Origin: Microvelia longipes
Lineage: Eukaryota > Arthropoda > Insecta > Hemiptera > Veliidae
Length of the DNA stretch: 64,000 nucleotides
Direction: 5' to 3'
Assembly (NCBI GenBank): GCA_018340805.1
Contig: JACMZG010001913.1
Location: 3,132,640 to 3,196,639 of the forward strand
In this document: piece after piece, positions 28,050 through 64,000 of the stretch
Position numbering within the stretch: the stretch's first letter is position 1
How the letters are laid out: each line of letters begins with the position of its first letter
The notes under the pieces: model-generated
The model's database searches: none
What the model was told of the DNA's origin: nothing
What the model saw: only the letters and a program-made list of their open reading frames with translations
Position numbers and translations under genes: made by a program

Positions 28050-29160
28050 TCGGGAACTACGATCATAACATACACACACACATAAACTCAGACAACTTTG
28101 TGAAAACCACTTAGGAGGTCTTGAAACCCTGTAACGGATAATTTCGGTGACGTCCCGGTTTCGGATTTTATTGCAAACACAATACTTTTCCTATTTATAC
28201 TTAATGTGTAAATAAAGAAAAGTAATAAATTGAATTAAAATTTAGTACAGAGTGTCCCTAAATGTAATGATTATAGATTTCAAAAATAAAAGTGCACATA
28301 CATCTTCTTAATCATCTTAACGTTTATAGATGGTAGGGAGAGCGGCTCCCCCCCCCCCTATAAAAAATGTGGCCCCCTCTGACGAAGTAGATTTTAGAGG
28401 AATTCCCTTGTAGATATGTGAATTTCGCTTCCCTTAGGGATTGGTTTCGCCCCCCTCCCCTACTAGTTTTGGGCTGCCAGTTTAAGGTACATGGGCCTGT
28501 TTTAGATACACCGACTTTATCGATTTTTGTGATCTCTTGATGCTGAAAAGTAGAATTTGGAAAAAATGTCGTGTGAAGTTTTTAGTTTTTACGTGAAATT
28601 AAACTCTGGACTCGAGCAAAATATACAAGATTGTTGTTCAAATACATTTCTCAACAACAATAGATCATTGTATATCGGTGATTAACAAATGATTATTTAC
28701 GGTCGAGATTTCATAGATAATAAACGAATACTGTCGCTACGGAGACTAGAAGCAAGAAGGATCAAGTGCGAGGGAATCGTTCTTATTGGTTCATTCAAAA
28801 TTAATTTTTATTTATTAGCCAATGAGAAAGATTTCCTTTATATCATTACAGTACTTAAATTGTGTTTTTAAAACATGTGTTGTATGCTTTTGATGACTGA
28901 ATGTATTTAACCATTCTTATCCGATGAAACCATTTTCACTATTTATTGTGAAATTAGAAGACTTGTGACTGGGTGGACCAAAAATAATTGTAATGCTGTT
29001 GCCATATAAATGTTTTTTTATTCCGTTCATAACATCTATAGGCCTTTCATATTGTGCATACATAATAATAAAGTTTTTATAATAAAAAAAAGTTGTGATA
29101 CTTGGTAATAAAGATATTCATGACCAAGAAACCCATAAAATTGTGTTGAATTTTGGGGCG
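28050..29160. other. Non-coding DNA
   Basis: Begins with a minus-strand FGTR fragment (28030-28200) and a C-rich stretch near 28350. No coding region recognised. Confidence 0.5.

Positions 29161-29166
<6 letters not shown>

Positions 29167-29235
<69 letters not shown>
29167..29235. repeat. (AT)n microsatellite with conserved flank
   Basis: Same flank as the 26886 tract. Confidence 0.9.
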
Positions 29236-29239
<4 letters not shown>

Positions 29240-29367
29240 ACCGGACGCTAATGTGATTAACTTATTAAATACTTGTACCGGTTTGGTTTTATGCCAATTT
29301 AAAACATTATATAGTTGGCGTCATAGTGATTCACAGATTTTTTTCCTTTCCGCCTTATAATGTTAAA

Positions 29368-29377
29368 AAATCATGAA

Positions 29378-29449
<72 letters not shown>

Positions 29450-29466
29450 CACGTTCATGATTTTTT
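29368..29466. repeat. (AT)n tract between inverted arms
   Basis: AAAAAATCATGAACG on the left and CGTTCATGATTTTTT on the right flank about 65 bases of AT. Confidence 0.85.
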
Positions 29467-29704
29467 CCGAACGCTTTTTTCGACCTGAATGAAAATTAGT
29501 TCAAAATAATGTCTCGAAGCCTATTAATTATGAAATAATTATGACTTATGACGTCATTATTCTACAATAATGACTTTAAAAATTTTGTTGATAGTAGTTA
29601 AATATTAATGAAGTTGATTAATTTAATTTCTATTTAGTTCGTAAATTATTAAATATTGTATATTTCTACAAGTATTATTCAATATTTACTTTTGTCTCAT
29701 TTAT

Positions 29705-30390
29705 ATAGTAGGTATATAGGAAAAGTATTGTGTTTGCAGAAAAATCCAAAACCGGGATGAAAGTGGAATTATGCGTTTTAGGTGTTTTTAAGGCCTCCTG
29801 AGTGGTTTTCGCAAAGTTGTCTGTCTGTATGTGTGTGTGTGTAATCATAGCGCCCTGTGTATTTATGCTAGAGAGTTGAATTGTTGAATTCTGATTTTGT
29901 ACCAAAATCACGGAAAAATGATGCGATCCGATTGAAATTTGACACACATGTAGCCATGTATAAGACTAACATGTGGGCTAATTTTTATCTCAATATAAGC
30001 ATTAGTTCAATTTTTATCGAATGATTTGTGTACGTTTTTTTAAATGTAAAAAATCAGAAAATGTTTCATTTGAGTTGAAATGTTGTCCTAATGAACCCCT
30101 TGACGTAATAAATAAGTGTACTAAGTTTTTTTTTATAATACAACAAGTCTATCAATGATTATTGGTGGATCATAAAAGTTAAGCAGCATTGAGCGTGTTC
30201 AGTCCTTGGATAAATGACCACTGGGAATGATACGAATGTATTTACTATGCGAGTCGTCCGAAGACGTGTTTCAGTATAAATTTAACGACTTGTATTTTTG
30301 AGTACGAGCGAAGCGAGTCCGAAGCTAGAAGGATGAGCGTAGCGAATCCGATGTAATGAGAAAAAGTTCCGAGGTACCCCGTACCCTATT
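29705..30390 (+). mobile_element. FGTR dispersed repeat, longest copy
   Basis: From AGGAAAAGTATTGTGTTTGC to TTCCGAGGTACCCCGTACC; about 690 bp joining the 5'-type and 3'-type fragments seen separately elsewhere. Contains GAGCGAAGCGAGTCCGAAG. No frame; TIRs not obvious. Class not determined. Confidence 0.6.
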
Positions 30391-30904
30391 TTTTTATTTA
30401 ATATGACGCTTACTAACTAAAAATGCGCAACGAACTATTTTTTGCATGTTTTGCACTATTTAATCTTTTTTAAAGTATAATACTTACTTTATGTATAATA
30501 ATCAAAATAATATTGAATAATTACAAACGTAATAAGCAACATTTTAAAAAAAAATATGTTTACTCAGCTGTTTTAAATTGAAAGGTGGCAGTGTTGATTC
30601 AATTGATGAAATAATATCTAAATATAGACTAACGATGCTGTTTAGTGGAGGAACCGGGTCTAACTGACTGACCTGCTATCTGTCGGTTAGATGGACAACT
30701 CATTCCCCCCTACCATAGTTATCCCTTCCAGATCGCATTATTAATTCTTATTCGTGATTATTATTTTTGACCTTCGTTTTATTGATTCCTTTTCTTCCTC
30801 GTTTTTGTGAAGGATGTAAAGTGCTGCTACTGCTTGGGACGAAGCGATTGGGCCCACGGCTGTGGGTCGGGGCTAGCCTAAAGGGGACTAGCCCCTACGA
30901 TCCT

Positions 30905-31084
30905 AGGGATATATACTAGAGGGGGCATAGCCTATCTCAATACATTAGGAGTCCTGAAACGTCATTTTGAGGCTCCCTGGGGCTCTGTGTGAAGCCTCTT
31001 CTAAGAGTGAGTTAAGGTTATATTGCATCAATTGTTTTCGGCTTCCTGCACATTGTTTGTGTTTTGATTTCTATTTTTAGCGTT
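30905..31084 (-). repeat. Dispersed repeat copy, interrupted by the composite element
   Basis: Shares AGAGGGGGCATAGCC, GAGTGAGTTAAGGTTATA and GCATCAATTGTTTTCGGCTT with 38700-38890 plus 40957-41100, with 41200-41370, and partly with 23905-24190. Confidence 0.65.
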
Positions 31085-33021
31085 CTACTATACTAGTAAG
31101 GCGTTGCATCCAGAACTCACGTCAAAAGAATACATCAAATAAAAGTATTTATTTAAAGCGAGCGAAGAGAGTCTATTACCCTTCGCTCCCTAGCGAATAG
31201 GGAAACATTCGCACGCTATACTATCCTAAAGTATAAACTCAAAAAAGCTCGCTTCGCTTGCTGGTTTAGGTATCTTTAACATTTTGCATAGTAAAAGGGG
31301 CTCGCATCGCTCGCTACATTACGTATCTTTATAATTTAACATAGTTAAAAGACTCACATTGCTCGCTAGATTGCGTATAATAATAATAATGTAAAAAAGG
31401 CTCGCTTCGCTTAATAAAGTGTGCATGTTTTAAAAGTAAAACATTAAAACAGCTTGCTTCGCTGGCTAGATTACGTATGTTTAAAATTTTACTTGTAAAT
31501 AAGGTTCGCTTCGCGCGCTAGTGTCATGATTATAATATAAGATGATTAAAAGGACTCGCTTCGCTCGCTAGATTGCTTATATTTATAATAATACATAGAA
31601 AAAAGGCTTACTTCGCTCGCTAGAGTGTGCATGTTTATAACAATAGACGGTAAAAAAGGGCTCGCTTCGCTCGCTAGATAACGTATGTTTAAATTTTTAA
31701 ATAAAACATAAGGCTCGCTTCGCTCACTAGATTGCGTATATTTATAATTATATGTAGTGAAAAAAGCTCACTTAACTCACTAGGTGGTGCATATTTATAA
31801 TAATAAACAGTAAAAAGTGCTCGCTTCGCTCGCTAAAGTGTGCATGTTAAAAATATAAGACATTAAAAAAGGCTCGCTTCACTCGCAAAATTACGTATTT
31901 TATGTGTAAAAAAGGTTCGGTTCGCTCGCTAGATTGCGCATATTTAAAATAATGCATAGCAAAAAAGGCTTGCTTCGCTCGCTAGTGTGTGCATGTTTAT
32001 AATAATACATAATAAAAAAAAGGCTCGCTACGCTCGCTAGATTGCGTTTATATATAATAATGTATAGCAAAATAGGCCCGCTTCGCTCGCTAGAGTGTGT
32101 TTGTTTATAATAATAGACGGTAAAAAAGGGCTCGCTTCGCTCGCTAGATAACGTATATTTTAAATAGTAAAAAATGCTCGCTTTGCTTGCTAGATTGCGC
32201 ATATTTATAACAATGCGTAGTAAAAAAAGCTCACTACGCTCACTAGATTGTGCATATTTATAGTAGTAAACAGAAAAAAGGGCTCGCTTCGCTCGCTAGA
32301 TTGCGTATATTTTTAGCAATACGTAGTAGAAACTACACTACTTTTTCATACGATATACAACACGATTTTTTTGCTCAAAATTATTTTTTTTTGGTCCGCT
32401 ATATTTGCCGGCATTTTAAAAATATTTTTTCGGAATATTACCAAAAACTATACAGCTTTGACACATAGTCAATTTTATGTGTACAAGTATCTAAAGTTTA
32501 TTACAATTGATCATTCTCATGTAAATGCTTATAACATTTGTAAAAACTAATTTTTATATACAATTATGGCCGCCATGTTTAATTTATCGAAATTTAGTAT
32601 ATACCATGTTTTGTTCTACTACTCAATTGCTTTTTTACGATATATTACTCGAGTTATTCCTTTTAAGTTAATTTTTTTGAGTTCATTATTTTTGCCGCCA
32701 TTTTTAAATTTTGTAAACAATTTTTAAATTTTGACTATGAAACATATATTTTCTTTTTCTAATCTTTAAGAGCTTAAAAAAGATATGCAATACGATTTCT
32801 TCGCTTAAAATTGTTTTATCCAATCTGCCATATTGGCTGCCATTTTGAAAATATTTTTCGGAATATATTTATACCAAAAACTATACAGCTCTAACACATA
32901 GTTAATTTTACGTGTATACAAAATTTTATTAAAATCGGTCAATTTTTACGGCAGTTATCGCGACTCGTACAAACAAACATATGCACCGTAGGAATCTTCT
33001 GTAATGTAAGAACTCACTTAC
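31085..33021 (-). mobile_element. Composite satellite-bearing element, copy A
   Basis: Inverted relative to the copy at 45610-49560. Order on the minus strand: ACGTAAGTGAGTTCTTACAT end, ATGGCGGC-rich arm (33000-32330), array of GAGCGAAGCGAGC units (32310-31160), then GTGAGTTCTGGATGCAACGC and TTACTAGT. Only about 1.5 arm units, against about five in copy B. Confidence 0.75.
31160..32310 (-). repeat. GCTCGCTTCGCTCGC array, about 21 units
   Basis: About 21 GC-rich cores spaced 45-60 bp in an AT-rich background, each followed by TAGATTGCGTAT-like text. Confidence 0.9.
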
Positions 33022-33420
33022 GTTTGTTTTGGACTGCTTGAGGGCGATAAACGAATTCTAATCTGGACATTGAGAACGCTCTTGCGTCCGCAAGTTAGTC
33101 CTTAATGCTTGTTCTGAACGCCCTGGGCTTGGTAAACGAATTCTGAACTGGATGTTATTAACAGTCTGGCGTCATTATACGAATCCATATCTGTATATGC
33201 TGAAGCATTGGTGCTTTTAAATTAAATCTGATCTGGATGTTGAACACTTATTGGAATCAGCAGTGGAAATCCTAATTTGAATGTTTAAGTCACAATCGAA
33301 GTCTGATCTGAATTCAAATGCTCTGGTGTCAATAAACGTATTCTCAACAAATCCTATGTCAGTCTTATGACATTCTGACTGTACGATATTTTACTTACGT
33401 TTCTTTCTGTTCTGTTTCAG
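33022..33420 (+). other. Intron sequence before the first visible UBR3 exon
   Basis: Loose 80-100-bp repetition (AAACGAATTCTGAACTGGAT-like). No exon or RNA gene seen; ends in a good polypyrimidine tract. Confidence 0.5.
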
Positions 33421-61636
<28,216 letters not shown>

Positions 61637-64000
61637 GTAATAATTACAAGAACCTGGGCAGAGTAGAATTTCAAAATATTAAAATACATCGACTCCCCCT
61701 CCCCTCCTTTTATTATTATTATTATTCTAACAGCCTCATTGGTGTAATTTTCTTTGAAAATTCACCAATAATATTCATTTAAAGTTTTATATAAATCATG
61801 TAGGGAAGCTTTAATACTAACCCTGAGATAGTTATATAAAAGGGAAGGCTCATATCTTCCTAATGTAATAGTAATTTATGCTAATTTGGAGGGAACCATT
61901 ATGTTTAAACCCAGAGGCGCAGCCGAGAGGTTTATAGGGATGGTTCCTGAGGCATAGCCGATGAAACCAGCAAATTTACTCTTGAGGCATAGCCGAGGAT
62001 GGAAATTAAAGAGGGGTGTAATGACTGTTTTCTCCCGTGGTTTGTACAAGATTTTTCCTCTAGAAGGGAGAAAAATTTAACAAATAAAACTTTTATTTTA
62101 TTTAAATATACAAGCTTTTGTATTATTTAAAATCTTTAACTAGATACTCACAACAATAACCCTAAATATTCATAAAAACCACAAAATTGTTATTTACCCA
62201 ACAACAAATAAGTAAAAAATAAAAAAGAATCATAGATAAATGAAAAGATACAGAGGTTGGCTTGCTTAGTCATTCAATTCAAATTAACAGGAATGCCAAC
62301 TTAAATTTTCCTTTAATTTAAAGACAACACTGATTTTTATCCAGAATACTTCCCGAGCAATGAACAAATTTATCAAGTATTAATATAAACTTTATCTTCG
62401 CTTCATTTTATCTTTTACGTATCTTTTTTCTTTTTGGTTGTTAAAAAAACAAAAGTTTTAAGTCAATTAATAACTACAACACTGTCAAAATAGTATAAAC
62501 AATTTGATGGTTTACTAGATTTTTTGGTTTACTTTTGAATTAATAAAAGTTAAATACAGTTTAAAGGTGAGATTTGTCTTTACTTCACCATAATAATTGT
62601 AATAGGTTATCTAATTACTACTTAGTTTACCTAAAATACGCTAAAGATAAGGTAAGAAAAATAGTGATGCCATTTTTATTTCTGCCGTATTTAAGTAAAG
62701 ATAGTATTTTTTCTAGTTTAGACGTTGCAACATTATCACAACACACTAAAACAGTAGCAAATATCATAAAAATGCTGGCATGTGTTGATAAAAATATTAA
62801 TTAATGCTCCGGTTTATAGTAAAACGATAAAAACAATGAATCCCGGACTGGATTCAAACAATGAATCATTAGATTTCCAAGCAAATTTCTAACCAATTTC
62901 GCCAAACAATAGGGTGTAACTATTTGTGAACAATAATTGTTTACAAATGAAAAATATTGTCTGTACATTTTTTATAGAGAAAATAATAAACATTTATGTA
63001 TTTTAGGGTGGCCCTTTAGCTATAGGGGTGAAAAAAAAAATGTTAGAAATGTTGTGCTCCAACCCCTATTTTGTTCGAATATATGAAAAAAAAATTCCAT
63101 AAAAATTTTAGCCGATCGGAGGTGATTAACAGGTGCCGCCGGCCTTTGAAGTTTTAACAGGTGTCAAAATTCGTCAAATATTGTGATTTTCGTGACAAAA
63201 TTTTTTTTCTGTGATTTTTTACATTATTTTTTAAGTAAAAAAAATACTTAATCCACTAATTAAACACTATGAACGTAATCATTATGACCTGAAAATCATC
63301 TTAGTTTGTACTTACTCTGACATTTAATGGTGGACATATATATTTTTTCTGAAAAAGTTTTCAAAAAACTTTTTTTTTCTCTACACTGCAAAGTATAACT
63401 CATATAATATGTTTCTTTGTTATCAATTCATTAGCATATTATGTTTTTGTATACTGTCTTCTATAGTTTAAGACCAATAATTGGTTGTTTATACCAAAAT
63501 TAGCAAACCTAATGTGTAACATACAAAACACTGTCATCCTATCTCGTGGTAGGTGAAAGCTAAGTAATGTGTATAATAGTCCAATTCAGTTTCAAGAATT
63601 TTCAATTTGTTTTTTGGTTTGAATTTATTTTCAATCGAGCCATTATTGTGACATCTGAAACTTCGCGTGTTAACCTTTTGCTTTGCCCCCCCCCCTCTTC
63701 CCTTACCAAATTTATTAACCATTAAGAAATGGTTAATAATTTTTTTTTTAGTACACCATTGCTATTTTTAAATATGTGGCCTCGTAATTGACTAATGACT
63801 GATAAAATGCAAGTCAGACTTGGGCCTTACTCGCACTTGTAGCCCCATACCACGCTCTTAAATCACTCTAATAAGAAAAATGTTAAATTTTCTCATCGAA
63901 GATTTTTTCTTTGGTAGACAACTTGAACTCACTTCTAAATAAATAATTTTTAAACAATAGATCGCCTTCGACATCCATCTTGCATGGCTAATAGCACCTG
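61637..64000 (+). other. UBR3 intron after the last visible exon
   Basis: 61900-62060 repeats words from 56600-56760 (GGCATAGCCGA). The rest is AT-rich with C9 at 63687-63695. No exon, RNA gene or complete element recognised. Confidence 0.5.

Noticed and set aside
28689..28871. 60-codon frame as an upstream UBR3 exon
   Set aside because: No similarity to UBR3, no matching splice sites, and an in-frame stop without a donor.
31900..32202. 100-codon frame with repeated SERSEPF/LASEASLF words
   Set aside because: Produced by the GCTCGCTTCGCTCGC array; units vary in length and break the frame elsewhere.
31140..32330. CRISPR array (regular short repeats with spacers)
   Set aside because: Eukaryotic context, spacers are AT-rich and related to each other, repeats drift, and no cas genes; it is a satellite.

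Overview
The window is eukaryotic nuclear DNA: AT-rich, with GT-AG introns and dense, nested repeats. An arthropod, most likely an insect (possibly hemipteran), fits best. That rests on the protein content and on the mix of (AT)n tracts, TIR elements, tRNA-headed SINEs and LINE tails. No species can be named from the sequence alone.

Genes. The right half (33421-61636, + strand) holds 15 consecutive internal coding exons of one gene, recognisable as the E3 ubiquitin ligase UBR3. They splice in perfect phase into about 1,100 codons. Included are a basic coiled-coil segment, a RING-H2 finger split by an intron (CVIC in exon 10; CGHHLH and CPLC in exon 11) and part of the C-terminal UBR1/2/3-type region. 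The N-terminal third (with the UBR box) and the last exons are not in the window. On the minus strand, 25268-20953, lie the first three coding exons of a different gene for a small secreted protein of unknown function. If the missing UBR3 5' exons lie to the left, this gene is nested antisense in a UBR3 intron of at least 33 kb.

Repeats, left to right. 1-7 kb: a TA-flanked MITE, a 41-bp minisatellite, long (AT)n tracts and a 100-bp-arm foldback. 7-7.6 kb: a dead LINE reverse-transcriptase tail. 8.3-10.4 kb: two copies of a TIR element, one interrupted by a foldback. 12.2-13.2 kb: tRNA-like units and a 300-bp-arm inverted repeat. 13249-14098: a hAT-type element with a perfect 8-bp target duplication. 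14-18 kb: tRNA-derived SINEs and other TIR families. 31-33 kb and 45.6-49.6 kb: two inverted copies of a composite element. Each has an array of a 14-nt mirror-symmetric core spaced about 54 bp, plus arms rich in ATGGCGGC motifs. 38895-40953: a 2.06-kb PIF/Harbinger-like element (TTA target duplication). 52.7-53.8 kb: a tRNA-headed SINE. 57.4-58.1 kb: a 5'-truncated LINE with an 11-bp target duplication. 60.6-61.2 kb: a 25-bp minisatellite.

Most notable: a roughly 317-bp repeat carries a complete hammerhead self-cleaving ribozyme (CTGATGA / 4-bp stem II / GAAA / 6-bp stem III / GTC cleavage triplet). It occurs as a head-to-tail dimer at 39549-40236, a second tandem pair at 27478-28024 (one ribozyme decayed), a single unit at 21763-22094, and a fragment fused to a tRNA-like head at 33850-33950. 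This is the architecture of a retrozyme, a non-autonomous retroelement propagated through ribozyme-processed circular RNA. Its stem I is only the palindrome GGCGCC, so cleavage would have to occur as a dimer.
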